From JAALLB01 sp017643495 (lineage in GTDB: Bacteria > Pseudomonadota > Alphaproteobacteria > Rhizobiales > Rhizobiaceae), in contig OZ244147.1 of NCBI GenBank assembly GCA_965216105.1, positions 868,001 through 932,000 on the forward strand: a DNA stretch of 64,000 nt, read 5' to 3'. Positions 1 to 8,793 of the stretch are shown here, piece after piece. Made by a program: the position numbers and the translations under genes. The stretch's first letter is position 1; every line of letters starts with the position of its first letter. A model generated the notes under the pieces. It ran no database searches, was not told where the DNA came from, and saw only the letters and a list, made by a program, of their open reading frames with translations.

Positions 1-1
1 C

Positions 2-991
2 ATGTTGGAGCAGGTCAGCGAACGATGGGGTTTGCCGGTGGCTGTTTCTTTCCGGCGACAACAGGTTTTTGATGCCAGTCACCCCAATTATGCCGGCGAT
101 GTCGGACTGGGTATAAATCCCGCCTTGAGAGAGCGTGTATCGCAATCAGACTGTCTCATGTTGTTGGGTTGCAGGTTCAGTGAAAACCCGAGTCAGGGCT
201 TCACGCTGCTGGATATCCCCGGGAAGGGAGACCGGCTTGTTCATATACATCCGGGGCCGGAAGAACTGGGTCGCATATACGCGCCCGGAATTGCAATCAA
301 TGCCACCCCGGCCACATTTCTTGCTTCACTACTCGGCTTGCAGGAAGACGCAGTTTCGGCAAACTGGCAGGAAGATGCAACACAGGCACATGCGCAATAT
401 TGCGAATGGACAGACAATCCGCCCGATGGCGTTGGCGCTGTAACGATGAGCCATGTTATTTCCACCATCAGGGACAAGCTGCCGAAAAATGCCATCCTGT
501 GCAACGGTGCGGGCAATTACGCGATCTGGCTGCATCGCTTTTACCGCTACCGCTGGGGTACGCAGCTCGCGCCAACTTCGGGTTCCATGGGATATGGCAT
601 GCCTGCCGGGGTTGCCGCAGCGAAACGGAATCCGGACAAACCGGTTGTCGTACTGGCCGGTGATGGATGTTTCCAGATGACCATGCAGGAATTCGGTGTT
701 GCCGCAGAGCATGGTCTGAATGTCAAAGTGATCGTTTGCGACAACGGTATTTACGGAACAATCCGTATGCATCAGGAGCGTGAATATCCGGGTCGCGTTT
801 CCGGAACACGAATGAAAAACCCCGATTTTGCTGCATGGGCTGCATCGTATGGGGTGGGCGCATGGACTGTTGACAAGAATGAGGATTTTGCTTCCGTTCT
901 GGAAACAGCGCTTGACCTGCCCGGGCCATGTCTCATTCACCTGAAACTGGATGCCAGGGACATTGCGCCCGGACGAACTATCGACGCCTGA
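2..991 (+). CDS. Thiamine-diphosphate-dependent enzyme, acetolactate-synthase-like (5' partial)
   Basis: C-terminal 329 residues of a TPP-dependent enzyme of the acetolactate synthase / benzoylformate decarboxylase superfamily. The visible part begins in the central domain and runs through the TPP-binding domain. The diphosphate/Mg motif is GDG at residues 220-222, followed by the matching Asn at about 248 (CDNGIYGT). Family members are about 540-570 residues, so roughly 200 N-terminal residues, including the catalytic Glu region, lie upstream of the window; the ATG at base 2 is probably internal. The reaction (2-keto acid decarboxylation or carboligation) cannot be fixed from this part. A complete but divergent relative is at 13137-14759. 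Confidence 0.85.
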   Translation: MLEQVSERWGLPVAVSFRRQQVFDASHPNYAGDVGLGINPALRERVSQSDCLMLLGCRFSENPSQGFTLLDIPGKGDRLVHIHPGPEELGRIYAPGIAINATPATFLASLLGLQEDAVSANWQEDATQAHAQYCEWTDNPPDGVGAVTMSHVISTIRDKLPKNAILCNGAGNYAIWLHRFYRYRWGTQLAPTSGSMGYGMPAGVAAAKRNPDKPVVVLAGDGCFQMTMQEFGVAAEHGLNVKVIVCDNGIYGTIRMHQEREYPGRVSGTRMKNPDFAAWAASYGVGAWTVDKNEDFASVLETALDLPGPCLIHLKLDARDIAPGRTIDA

Positions 992-1071
992 TTTTTTTGA
1001 AACTTTCGTAACGGGGCTTCGTTCCTTTGGTTGAGCAAGAATGCTCTGGCTCAAACGAAAGGGTAGAAAAA

Positions 1072-1491
1072 ATGACACTCAAGAAAATTCTCGCAGGTAC
1101 CATGACAGCCGGTTTGGTCGGTTTTTCCGTTCCTGCATTCGCCGACGACCATGGCATGAAAGTGGAAGGTTCCAATCAGGACATGTCCGGTGGGACCGTT
1201 ACTGCGTCGAAAATCATGGCTGATGCCAATGGCTGGCTCGTTGTTCACAAGACAGACGGTGAAAAGCCAGGTCCTGTTGTCGGTCACGCGCCGCTGAAAA
1301 AAGGCGAAAACACTGATGTTACAGCCATTCTCACCGAGCCGGCAAAAGCTGGCGACAAGTTCATGCTGATGCTGCATGGCGAAGATGGTGGTTCCAAGAC
1401 CGGTATTTTCGAATACACGCTTGGTGCCAAGGAAGACGGCCCTGTGAAGGTTGACGGCAAACTGGTGATGACCATCGTCGAAGCGATGTAA
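1072..1491 (+). CDS. Small exported protein with DUF7282-like beta domain
   Basis: Predicted 139-residue periplasmic protein. The start at ATG 1072 places a clear Sec signal peptide first (MTLKKILAGTM... ending near AFADD); an in-frame GTG at 1027 would add 15 hydrophilic residues and is not favoured. The mature part (GWLVVHKT, VVGHAPLKKGEN, LMLHGEDGG) resembles the small beta-sandwich domain DUF7282 found in exported or surface proteins. I assign this by pattern, without an alignment. It is monocistronic: an intrinsic terminator follows directly and the upstream TPP gene ends 80 bases before it. Function unknown. Confidence 0.75.
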   Translation: MTLKKILAGTMTAGLVGFSVPAFADDHGMKVEGSNQDMSGGTVTASKIMADANGWLVVHKTDGEKPGPVVGHAPLKKGENTDVTAILTEPAKAGDKFMLMLHGEDGGSKTGIFEYTLGAKEDGPVKVDGKLVMTIVEAM

Positions 1492-1504
1492 GCCAGAATG
1501 GATG

Positions 1505-1533
1505 AAAGGCGGGAGTTCAATCCCGCCTTTTCA
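1505..1533 (+). terminator. Rho-independent terminator
   Basis: Perfect 10-bp stem (AAAGGCGGGA / TCCCGCCTTT) with a 6-base loop, the right arm ending in a short T run. It lies 14 bases after the stop codon of the small exported protein. Confidence 0.8.
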
Positions 1534-1672
1534 TTGTTTCACTGGCAATCTGTCAGCTTGTGGTTGCGGACCATTAATCGCCCGGCGACAGCAATAATGA
1601 CGTGGAGGCAACGAGAAAGGCTTCTTTCAGGGATGCTTTTATAATGGCCCTGACAAGTCCTTTCCAAAAGCG

Positions 1673-2875
1673 TCAGGCTATCTCAAACAGGCCTGCCGCT
1701 CCCATGCCGCCGCCAATGCACATTGTGACGACCACATATTTCACGCCCCGTCTTTTGCCCTCGATCAGCGCATGACCTGTCATGCGGGCGCCTGACATGC
1801 CGTATGGGTGGCCAATGGAAATTGCGCCGCCGTTTACGTTGTATATCTCGGGATCAATACCAAGCTTGTCGCGGCAATAGAGGGTCTGGACTGCAAAAGC
1901 CTCGTTGAGTTCCCAAAGTCCGATATCGTCGACCTTCAGGCCGTTTGCCTTGAGAAGTTTCGGAATGGCGAAGACCGGTCCAATACCCATTTCATCAGGG
2001 TCGCAACCTGCTACGGCCATGCCTCGATAAATGCCGAGCGGTGCAAGTCCCCGTTTTTCCGCTTCTTTTTCCTCCATCAGCACACTGGCCGATGCGCCGT
2101 CTGAAAGCTGTGAAGCATTGCCGGCCGTAATGAATTTCCCTTCCGTAATCTGCTGACCTCCGCCAAATACCGGCTTCAGACCCTGCAGGCCTTCAAGTGT
2201 TGTGGAAGGGCGGTTTCCTTCATCCTTTTCAAGGATCACCTCAACATCAGAGATTTCCTTGGTCTCCTTGTCCATGACTTTCATGATGGAAGGGAGAGGA
2301 ACGATCTCGTCATCAAACTTGCCGCCTTCCTGAGCGGCAGCCGTACGCATCTGGCTTTGCAAGGCGTATTCATCCTGTACTTCCCTTGATACGCCATACC
2401 TGTCTGCCACGACCTCGGCAGTCTCGATCATGGACATGTAGGTTGCCGGAATGTTTTCCATCAGCCAGGGATCTGCGGCCCGGTAGAGGTTCATCTTGTC
2501 GTTCTGGGTAAGCGATATCGATTCCAGCCCCCCGCCAACGGTAACCGTCATTCCGTCAGAAATGATTTCCTTGGCAGCAGTGGCAATCGCCATCAGGCCC
2601 GAGGAACACTGGCGATCAAGTGTCATGGCAGGGACCGAGGTGGGCAGTCCTGCCCGCAATGCACATTGGCGGGCAGTGTTGAGGTGGGTGGAGCCCTGCT
2701 GAATGGCAGCGCCCATGATCACATCATCGATTTCGCCCTTGTCAATACCGGCGCGCTCGACTGCGTGGCCAATGGCGTGGCTTCCAAGTGCCTGCGCCTG
2801 TGTGTCATTGAATGCGCCCCGATAGGCCTTGCCGATCGGTGTCCTGGCTGTCGAAACAATCACTGCGGATCTCAT
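1673..2875 (-). CDS. Acetyl-CoA acetyltransferase (thiolase)
   Basis: 400-residue thiolase that cleaves 3-ketoacyl-CoA with CoA, or condenses two acetyl-CoA, in the cytoplasm. The acyl-accepting nucleophile is Cys90 (DRQCSSG), and the other catalytic residues are His356 (SIGHPYGMSG) and Cys386 (MCIGGGMGAAG), all at normal spacing. ATG 2875 is chosen because it follows an AAGGGAG ribosome site and begins the conserved MRSAVIVSTARTPIG; a longer frame to 2950 would overlap the upstream gene. It is the last gene of a minus-strand run with two SDR enzymes, MaoC and a small membrane protein, so it probably closes a beta-oxidation-type cycle. Specificity (FadA-like or biosynthetic) is unclear. Confidence 0.93.
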   Translation of the reverse strand: MRSAVIVSTARTPIGKAYRGAFNDTQAQALGSHAIGHAVERAGIDKGEIDDVIMGAAIQQGSTHLNTARQCALRAGLPTSVPAMTLDRQCSSGLMAIATAAKEIISDGMTVTVGGGLESISLTQNDKMNLYRAADPWLMENIPATYMSMIETAEVVADRYGVSREVQDEYALQSQMRTAAAQEGGKFDDEIVPLPSIMKVMDKETKEISDVEVILEKDEGNRPSTTLEGLQGLKPVFGGGQQITEGKFITAGNASQLSDGASASVLMEEKEAEKRGLAPLGIYRGMAVAGCDPDEMGIGPVFAIPKLLKANGLKVDDIGLWELNEAFAVQTLYCRDKLGIDPEIYNVNGGAISIGHPYGMSGARMTGHALIEGKRRGVKYVVVTMCIGGGMGAAGLFEIA

Positions 2876-2909
2876 GGGAAACTCCCTTGTATTGGTTTCG
2901 GGTTGGTTC

Positions 2910-3149
2910 TCAGCTCCAGCGCACCAGGCCGATAATGGCTGAAGTTGCATAGAAGAACTGGAGGATCAGAAAAGCCCATCGACGGTCGATAACCGCCCAG
3001 GCCGCGAAAAGCAGTGCTGAAACAAGAAGCAGCATGAAGCCGAGTATTTCATTGCCTGTATTTGATGCAATCAGCAAGGCATAGGCCATTGCTGATACTG
3101 AGCCGGTCGTCTCAAACACGGAGACCAGCCGTTTCCTGTCACCGGTCAC
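2910..3149 (-). CDS. Small hydrophobic membrane protein
   Basis: 79-residue protein, translated from a GTG that overlaps the stop of the preceding SDR gene (GTGA), so it looks translationally coupled. After a short basic N-terminus (TGDRKRLVS) it is nearly all hydrophobic, with two or three membrane segments at about residues 18-30, 35-53 and 58-77. I do not recognise a named family; it resembles the small two- or three-helix proteins of the CBU_0592 kind. Its place between two beta-oxidation genes suggests a membrane partner, but no function can be assigned. Confidence 0.7.
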   Translation of the reverse strand: MTGDRKRLVSVFETTGSVSAMAYALLIASNTGNEILGFMLLLVSALLFAAWAVIDRRWAFLILQFFYATSAIIGLVRWS

Positions 3150-4042
3150 TTGGCCATCTCCACAACCTTGATCACATGCTCGGTGCCGGAGTTGAAGACA
3201 TCCGGTTTTGACATGTCGCTGATCTTTTCAAAACTGGCGGCAATGCCGTCTGCAGTGCGTTGTTCTTCGGGCAGGTGCAGCCCTGCGCTTTCGCTGATCT
3301 GCATGGTGGTATAGCTGCCGGCACCCGCAAACATCACGGTGTGGTTGGGTGCGTCCCTTGATACCAGGAACACTGCGGCCGGGGTTACCCATTTCGGATC
3401 AAGCCTGGCAAGCATGTCGGATGTCAGAATGTCTTCTGTCATGCGCGTGGCTGCGGTGGGTGACAGACAGTTGACGCGAATGTCGTTCTTGGCCCCTTCA
3501 ATGCAAAGCGTGTTCATCAGGCCGACCAGTCCGAGCTTTGCGGCGCCGTAATTGGCCTGGCCGAAATTGCCGTAAATGCCGGATGTTGACGTCGTCATCA
3601 GTATGCGGCCGTAGTTCTGTTCTTTCATCTGGTTCCAGACGGCTTTTGAACAGTTGGCAGAACCGTTCAGATGGACGTCAACAACCGTGTTCCAGTCACC
3701 CATGTCCATCTTGCCGAATGACTTGTCGCGCAAAATTCCGGCATTGTTGACCAGTACGTCAACGCGCCCCCATCTGGAAAGCGCGTCAGACACCATGGCT
3801 TCGCAATCATCAAAACTTGTCACATTCGCACCGTTGGCAATTGCCTCGCCACCGGCATCCGTGATTTCGCGGGCAACTTTTTCGGCCGGGCCTGTTTCGC
3901 CCCCTGTACCGTCGCGTGCACCACCAAAATCATTGACAACGACTTTTGCACCGCGTTTGCCAAGCTCGAGTGCATGGCTTCTGCCGAGACCATTGCCGGC
4001 ACCGGTTACTATCGCGACCTGGCCTTCAAATGAAATACTCAT
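3146..4042 (-). CDS. SDR-family 3-hydroxyacyl-CoA dehydrogenase, MFE-2-like
   Basis: 298-residue short-chain dehydrogenase resembling the (R)-3-hydroxyacyl-CoA dehydrogenase domain of peroxisomal multifunctional enzyme 2 (HSD17B4). Visible features are the Rossmann glycine motif TGAGNGLGRSHA near residue 14, the characteristic insert NDFGGARDGTGG, NNAG at the fourth strand, and Ser-Tyr-Lys (STSGIYGNFGQANYGAAK). A roughly 50-residue C-terminal extension beyond the core SDR fold is typical of this subgroup. It starts inside the stop of the MaoC gene (ATGA) and overlaps the small membrane protein gene downstream. With MaoC, which makes the (R)-hydroxyacyl-CoA, it would form the hydratase/dehydrogenase pair of the pathway. 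Confidence 0.88.
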   Translation of the reverse strand: MSISFEGQVAIVTGAGNGLGRSHALELGKRGAKVVVNDFGGARDGTGGETGPAEKVAREITDAGGEAIANGANVTSFDDCEAMVSDALSRWGRVDVLVNNAGILRDKSFGKMDMGDWNTVVDVHLNGSANCSKAVWNQMKEQNYGRILMTTSTSGIYGNFGQANYGAAKLGLVGLMNTLCIEGAKNDIRVNCLSPTAATRMTEDILTSDMLARLDPKWVTPAAVFLVSRDAPNHTVMFAGAGSYTTMQISESAGLHLPEEQRTADGIAASFEKISDMSKPDVFNSGTEHVIKVVEMAK

Positions 4043-4512
4043 GAATCTTCCCCGTTCAGAATGTTGAGGGCCAGCCAGTCTGCAACAAGTGCCGGCTTTT
4101 CCTGATTTTCAATCTCGATGCTTGTTTCAAAGCGTGAGAGATACTCATTTGGTTTGCGCATGACACAATCCAGCAATTTGAAATGACCACGAAGGCGCGC
4201 TCCGGATGGCACAGGGCTGAGAAAACGGATTTTTTCAAAACCGTAATTGATAACCATGCTGCGGTTGTTGATATCCGGCAGGCATTCCGATGCAAAATGT
4301 GAAAGCAGGGAAAGTGACAAAAAGCCGTGGGCGATCGTTCCGCCGAATGGTGTTTCGGATTTGGCTCTTTCCTCGTCAACATGGATGAACTGGTGGTCAT
4401 GGGTTGCATCGGCAAATGTGTTGATCAGTTTCTGGTCCACTTCTACCCACGGGGAAGCGCGTTCCAGTTTGCCGACGTGTGAAAGGTACTCCTGAATCGT
4501 GAGTTTGCTCAT
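4039..4512 (-). CDS. MaoC-family (R)-enoyl-CoA hydratase
   Basis: 157-residue single hot-dog-fold hydratase that adds water to trans-2-enoyl-CoA. The catalytic segment FADATHDHQFIHVDEERA has the Asp35/His40 dyad, followed by the conserved PFGGTIAHGFLSLSLL stretch that lines the CoA site. Its length matches stand-alone MaoC/NodN proteins. Its ATG directly abuts the stop codon of the upstream SDR gene and its stop overlaps the next ATG, so it lies in the middle of the five-gene minus-strand operon. The pairing with an MFE-2-like SDR favours R-stereospecificity. Confidence 0.88.
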   Translation of the reverse strand: MSKLTIQEYLSHVGKLERASPWVEVDQKLINTFADATHDHQFIHVDEERAKSETPFGGTIAHGFLSLSLLSHFASECLPDINNRSMVINYGFEKIRFLSPVPSGARLRGHFKLLDCVMRKPNEYLSRFETSIEIENQEKPALVADWLALNILNGEDS

Positions 4513-5334
4513 CTATCTTTCCAGTCCAAAAAGGTCCGGTGCCGGGTTGACGTGAATTCCGCCATCCAGAGGCAGGACCGCCCCGGTTATGTAGGCGCCG
4601 CCGCGACCGCAGAGGTAGAGTGTGGCTCCGGCAATGTCTTCCGGCGAGCCGATACGTCCCAGTGGCACGCCCTTGCCGACATGTTCTGCCTGTTCGTCGG
4701 TTGCCGTGGCAAAAGCGGTCATCTTGCTCTGGAAAGGACCGGGCGCAAAGGCATTGAACGTTATGTGGCGGTCTGCAAGTTCACGGGCCATGATCCGGGT
4801 GATGTGGTGTACCGCTGCCTTGGATGCCGAGTATGAATATGCGCCTTCACCGATCGCAGCAGTCCCCATCACCGAGCCAAGATTGATCACTCTTGAGGGA
4901 TCATCCATGGTGGCCGATTTTTCCAGCAGGGGCAGCAATTGCTGGCTGAGATGGAACAGGCCGGTAACATTGACATCCAGTACCTTTGACCAGGCTTCAT
5001 AGGGGAAGGTGTCTATCGGCTCGCCCCAACTCACGCCTGCATTGTTGATCAGGATATTCAGCTTGTCCGTGCGGTTGCCTACTGCCCTGGCCAAGTCCTC
5101 GACGCCATCCTTTGTTCCCACGTCACCTGCAAAGCCTTCGGCGCTTCCCGGCGCGTCCAGGGCATTGAGTTCCTTTGCAACCGCTTCGCATGCCTCTCCC
5201 TTGCGTGATGCGATCAGCACATGCGCACCAGCTTCGACAAGTGCCGTGGCTGCCATGCGTCCGATTCCGGTCGCTGCACCGGTTACGAGGGCAGTCTTGC
5301 CGTCCAGTGCGAACAGCGAATTCAAGAAACTCAT
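4513..5334 (-). CDS. SDR-family oxidoreductase
   Basis: 273-residue classical short-chain dehydrogenase/reductase. TGAATGIGRMAA forms the NAD(P) loop, NNAGVSWGEP follows strand 4, Ser and Tyr/Lys appear in NLGSVMG and YSYSASKAA, and PLDGGIHV is near the C-terminus. ATG 5334 is chosen because of a perfect GGAGGAG site seven bases upstream. It is the first gene of the minus-strand acyl-CoA operon and is divergent from the acyl-CoA dehydrogenase across about 95 bp. It may act as a second 3-hydroxyacyl-CoA or alcohol dehydrogenase; the substrate cannot be read from sequence. Confidence 0.88.
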   Translation of the reverse strand: MSFLNSLFALDGKTALVTGAATGIGRMAATALVEAGAHVLIASRKGEACEAVAKELNALDAPGSAEGFAGDVGTKDGVEDLARAVGNRTDKLNILINNAGVSWGEPIDTFPYEAWSKVLDVNVTGLFHLSQQLLPLLEKSATMDDPSRVINLGSVMGTAAIGEGAYSYSASKAAVHHITRIMARELADRHITFNAFAPGPFQSKMTAFATATDEQAEHVGKGVPLGRIGSPEDIAGATLYLCGRGGAYITGAVLPLDGGIHVNPAPDLFGLER

Positions 5335-5392
5335 TAATCTCCTCCAGAACGGGATTACCGATTGACAATGTCGGGCACACAATGCTCTTTTT

Positions 5393-5408
5393 TTTACGTA
5401 TTCGTAAA
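5393..5408. promoter_or_regulatory. Inverted repeat, candidate operator of the divergent acyl-CoA operons
   Basis: TTTACG-N4-CGTAAA, a perfect 6+6 palindrome in the 95-bp divergent intergenic region between the SDR gene (ATG 5334, minus) and the acyl-CoA dehydrogenase (ATG 5430, plus). Size and symmetry fit a TetR-type or similar dimeric repressor, as is common at fatty-acid degradation genes. No regulator gene is adjacent, so the assignment is inference. Confidence 0.45.
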
Positions 5409-5429
5409 GGGCATAATCTGGAGAAAAAC

Positions 5430-6698
5430 ATGTCAGGATCACACAATAATTCCACTCACATGGTGGGCATGGACCTTGGCATGACGGAGCGGCTGAAGCC
5501 CATACACGAGCAGGTCGCCCGAATGATTCGCGAGGAAATTCAACCGCTTGACGAAGAATTCCTGGCCGAGGTGGAAAAGGGCGGGAGATGGGAATACACC
5601 GCTCGCCAATCCGAGATACTTGAGGGATTGAAGGCCAAGGCCAGGGAGCGGGGGCTGTGGAATTTCTGGTTGACGGACTCTGATCGCGGTTATGGGCTAA
5701 CCACCGTTGAGTATGCCTATCTGGCAGAGGAAATGGGCAAGGCGCATCTTGGTGCAGAGGTTTTCAACTGCAGTGCGCCTGATACCGGCAACATGGAAGT
5801 TTTCGAGCGTTACGGGACAGAAGAACTCAAGGAAAAGTGGCTGTCCCGGTTGCTGAAAGGAGAGATCCGTTCTGCCTATCTGATGACCGAACCCGATGTT
5901 GCTTCCTCGGATGCTACCAATGTTTCGCTGTCGTGTGTGAGGGATGGTGATGAATATATCCTCAACGGCGAGAAATGGTGGGCATCGGGGTCGGGAGATC
6001 CGCGATGTGCTGTCTATATCGTCATGGTTCACACACCTGATGAAAACCGTTCGAAACATGAGCAGCACAGCCAGATCGTGGTTGATGCCAAAACACCCGG
6101 CATCGAAATTCTGCGGCCAATGCATGTTTATGGAGAAGATGATGCGCCCCACGGGCACATGCATATCCGCTTCAAGGATGTCCGCGTTCCCGCGGAAAAC
6201 ATGTTGCTGGGTGAAGGGCGCGGTTTCGAGATTTCTCAGGGGCGTCTCGGGCCAGGCCGTATCCACCATTGCATGCGGGCAATCGGACAGGCTGAAAGGG
6301 CACTGGAACTCATGTGCCAACGCTCGCTGAGAAGGGAAGCCTTTGGCAAGCCACTGGCCCAACTGGGGGCTAACTTCGACATTATTGCCAATTGCCGGAT
6401 GGAAATAGAGCAGGCTCGCCTGCTCTGCCTGAAAGCTGCCTGGATGATGGACCAGGGAGATCCGCGTGCGGCTGCGCCCTGGATATCGCAGATCAAGGTG
6501 GTTGCACCGATCATGGCGCTCAAGGTGATAGACGAAGCGGTTCAATTGCATGGCGCACAGGGTATTTCACAGGACACATCGCTTGCCAGGGCATGGACCC
6601 ATGTGCGGACGCTGCGCCTTGCTGACGGGCCTGACGCGGTGCATCGCAGACAGGTGGCCCGCAATGAATTGCGCAAGTACACGCAAGAGAAAATCTAG
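5430..6698 (+). CDS. Acyl-CoA dehydrogenase
   Basis: 422-residue flavoprotein that oxidises acyl-CoA to trans-2-enoyl-CoA and passes electrons to ETF. It has the all-alpha N-terminal domain, the FAD-contacting middle domain (AYLMTEPDVASSDATN, then NGEKWWASG) and the C-terminal helical domain ending VQLHGAQGISQDTSLAR. Length and motifs resemble the ACAD10/11-type subgroup. ATG 5430 is preceded by GGAG; another in-frame ATG at 5460 is possible, while the long upstream extension to 5175 runs antisense into the SDR gene and is rejected. It probably supplies the first step of the cycle completed by MaoC, the SDRs and thiolase on the opposite strand. Confidence 0.92.
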   Translation: MSGSHNNSTHMVGMDLGMTERLKPIHEQVARMIREEIQPLDEEFLAEVEKGGRWEYTARQSEILEGLKAKARERGLWNFWLTDSDRGYGLTTVEYAYLAEEMGKAHLGAEVFNCSAPDTGNMEVFERYGTEELKEKWLSRLLKGEIRSAYLMTEPDVASSDATNVSLSCVRDGDEYILNGEKWWASGSGDPRCAVYIVMVHTPDENRSKHEQHSQIVVDAKTPGIEILRPMHVYGEDDAPHGHMHIRFKDVRVPAENMLLGEGRGFEISQGRLGPGRIHHCMRAIGQAERALELMCQRSLRREAFGKPLAQLGANFDIIANCRMEIEQARLLCLKAAWMMDQGDPRAAAPWISQIKVVAPIMALKVIDEAVQLHGAQGISQDTSLARAWTHVRTLRLADGPDAVHRRQVARNELRKYTQEKI

Positions 6699-6768
6699 GT
6701 CCCTGCCTTTAAAAAACATATTCGGCTGGTTCATTCAGCCATGAACAGCTCTTCAAAGGGAGACAGTG

Positions 6769-7749
6769 ATGCGCGCAGTTGTCTGCAAGGAATTCGGCCC
6801 GATCAGAAACCTGGAAATCGAGAACCAGCCTGACCCCGAGCCGGGTAGCGATGACGTCATCATCCGTTCCGAGGCGATCGGTGTGAATTTTCCGGACGGT
6901 CTGCTTGTGCAGGGGTTGTATCAGGTAAAGCCGCCAACTCCGTTCATTCCCGGCATGGAGCTTGTCGGTATTGTCGAGGCTGTTGGTGACAAGGTAGTGC
7001 ATGTGAAACCGGGAGACCGGGTTGCTTCGGTTTGCATGCTGGGTGCCTTTGCCGAGTTGGCAAAAGTTGACAAGGCAACGGTTATGCCTGCTCCGCAAGG
7101 TGCCGATGCGGCTGAACTGACTGCCCTGATGTGTGGTTACGGCACTTCCCATCATGCGCTAAAGCAACGTGCGAAACTGCAGCCCGGCGAAACACTTGCT
7201 GTTACCGGTGCATCGGGTCTTACCGGGCTTGCAGCAGTTCAAATCGGCAAGGCAATGGGCGCGCGGGTGATTGCCATTGCCTCGACCGAAGAAAAACGGG
7301 CGATCTGCAAGGACAATGGCGCAGACATCACGCTTTCCTATGACAATCTTAAGGAAGAGTTGAAGGCTGCGACGCAAGGCAAGGGTGCTGATGTGATCTT
7401 TGATGTGGTCGGCGGAGATGCATTTCATGCCTGTTCCCGTGCGATCAACTGGGGTGGTCGCCTCTTGGTCGTCGGGTTTGCTGACGGCGAGATTCCGAAA
7501 TTTCCTGTAAATCTGGCACTGGTAAAGGGGTCGAGCATTGTCGGGGTGTTCTGGGGCGATTTCATTCGCCGTGAACCTGAGGTTTATGCCGAGAACATGA
7601 AAGAGCTGTTTGGATGGTATTCAGACGGTTCGATAAAACCGCATGTCGAACAGCCGTTTGAACTTGCTGAGGCAGTTGATGCACTGACCCATATTCATGA
7701 TCGCAAGGCAAGCGGCAAGGTTGTTCTCGTCCCGGGCCAGAGCAGATGA
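6769..7749 (+). CDS. NADPH:quinone oxidoreductase-like MDR protein
   Basis: 326-residue medium-chain reductase of the quinone oxidoreductase (zeta-crystallin-like) group. The N-terminal GroES-like domain (PFIPGMELVGIVEAVGDKV) is followed by a Rossmann domain with VTGASGLTGLAAVQIGKAMG. Zinc-binding cysteines are absent, as expected for this subgroup. ATG 6769 directly follows a possible GTG at 6766; the AAAGGGAG site fits either. It lies 70 bases after the acyl-CoA dehydrogenase and is translationally coupled to the next MDR gene. It probably reduces an enone, quinone or enoyl-thioester-like substrate with NADPH. Confidence 0.87.
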   Translation: MRAVVCKEFGPIRNLEIENQPDPEPGSDDVIIRSEAIGVNFPDGLLVQGLYQVKPPTPFIPGMELVGIVEAVGDKVVHVKPGDRVASVCMLGAFAELAKVDKATVMPAPQGADAAELTALMCGYGTSHHALKQRAKLQPGETLAVTGASGLTGLAAVQIGKAMGARVIAIASTEEKRAICKDNGADITLSYDNLKEELKAATQGKGADVIFDVVGGDAFHACSRAINWGGRLLVVGFADGEIPKFPVNLALVKGSSIVGVFWGDFIRREPEVYAENMKELFGWYSDGSIKPHVEQPFELAEAVDALTHIHDRKASGKVVLVPGQSR

Positions 7750-8780
7750 CTATCCCGGCAACCATGCATGGCCTTGTTTTGAAAGAAGACGGTTTTTCCG
7801 GAACCAGTGAAGGACCGTCAATCGAGGTGCTTGATCCGTATGTAGGATTTTCTGAATTGCCTGTTCCCCAACCCGGTGATGGCCAGGTGTTGATCCGGGT
7901 GACCATGGCAAGCATCAATCCTTCCGACCTGCATTATATCAAGGGTGAGTATGGCGTTGCCAGACGCAAGGGTGTACCCGCCGGATTTGAAGGCGTTGGT
8001 GAAGTGGTCAAGGCAGGTGAGGGAGGCACAGACCTTGTCGGAAAAAGAGTGGGCTTCTTTGCTTCTGCTTCCGGAGTGTGGGCCGATTACGCCATAGCTG
8101 ACATCTCAGCCTGTGTTCCGGTCATTGACCAGGTACGTGATGAAGATGCAGCGGCCCTGCTCGTCAATCCAATGACGGCAATCGCGATGTATGAGGAAGC
8201 AAGGGCAGGGGGCAATTCGGCATTCATCATGACGGCTGCGGCAAGCCAGCTATGCAAACTCATTGCGGGTTTGGCCGAAGAAGATAACATGCCGGTAATT
8301 TCCATCGTTCGGCGTGATGAGCATGTGGCATACCTGTCGAAATTTTCCTGCGTGCATGCGCTGAACAGCGAAGGGCAGGAATTTGACGATGAGATGAAAA
8401 GGCTGATAGCGGAGCTCAAACCCCGTGTCATGCTCGATGCTGTTGCCGATCAGGTGTCTTCAGACCTGTTCAGCGCCATGCCTGCGCGCGCACGCTGGAT
8501 TGTTTACGGCAAGCTGTCATCTGAAAACCCTGTTTTGAACCAGATGGGCCAGTTCATCTTCATGGACAAGAAAGTCGAAGGGTTCTGGTTGTCCAAATGG
8601 ATGGGCGAGCAAACCGGTGAAGTGCTGACATCGGCAGGGATGAAGGTTCAGCAGATGTTTGCTTCAGGGAAATGGCAGACAGATATTGCCGCAAAGATAC
8701 CCTTGTCCGAGGCGCATGAAAAACTGCCAGCCGCCCTGGCAGGGGCAAATCACGGCAAGGTCTTTCTTGTACCCGGATAA
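7746..8780 (+). CDS. MDR-family dehydrogenase/reductase
   Basis: 344-residue zinc-independent medium-chain reductase. The N-terminal substrate domain contains VTMASINPSDLHYIKGEYG and GFEGVGEVVKAG, and the nucleotide-binding domain contains MTAAASQLCKLIAGLAEE in place of the canonical glycine-rich loop. It starts inside the stop codon of the preceding MDR gene (ATGA), which is strong evidence for an operon. The cofactor loop is degenerate and the nearest family type is the crotonyl-CoA reductase/quinone reductase branch. The exact reaction is unknown. Confidence 0.85.
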   Translation: MTIPATMHGLVLKEDGFSGTSEGPSIEVLDPYVGFSELPVPQPGDGQVLIRVTMASINPSDLHYIKGEYGVARRKGVPAGFEGVGEVVKAGEGGTDLVGKRVGFFASASGVWADYAIADISACVPVIDQVRDEDAAALLVNPMTAIAMYEEARAGGNSAFIMTAAASQLCKLIAGLAEEDNMPVISIVRRDEHVAYLSKFSCVHALNSEGQEFDDEMKRLIAELKPRVMLDAVADQVSSDLFSAMPARARWIVYGKLSSENPVLNQMGQFIFMDKKVEGFWLSKWMGEQTGEVLTSAGMKVQQMFASGKWQTDIAAKIPLSEAHEKLPAALAGANHGKVFLVPG

Positions 8781-8793
8781 TCGGGACCGACGG

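Noticed and set aside
329..1078. 249-codon minus-strand frame opposite the TPP enzyme
   Set aside because: Shadow frame with low-quality translation; it also crosses the intergenic gap and the start of the exported protein gene.
5175..5429. N-terminal extension of the acyl-CoA dehydrogenase frame
   Set aside because: It is antisense to the SDR gene and Arg/Cys-rich; the family start and ribosome site fit ATG 5430.
5697..6551. 284-codon minus-strand frame opposite the acyl-CoA dehydrogenase
   Set aside because: Antisense shadow of a gene with clear family motifs; no ribosome site and no recognisable protein pattern.
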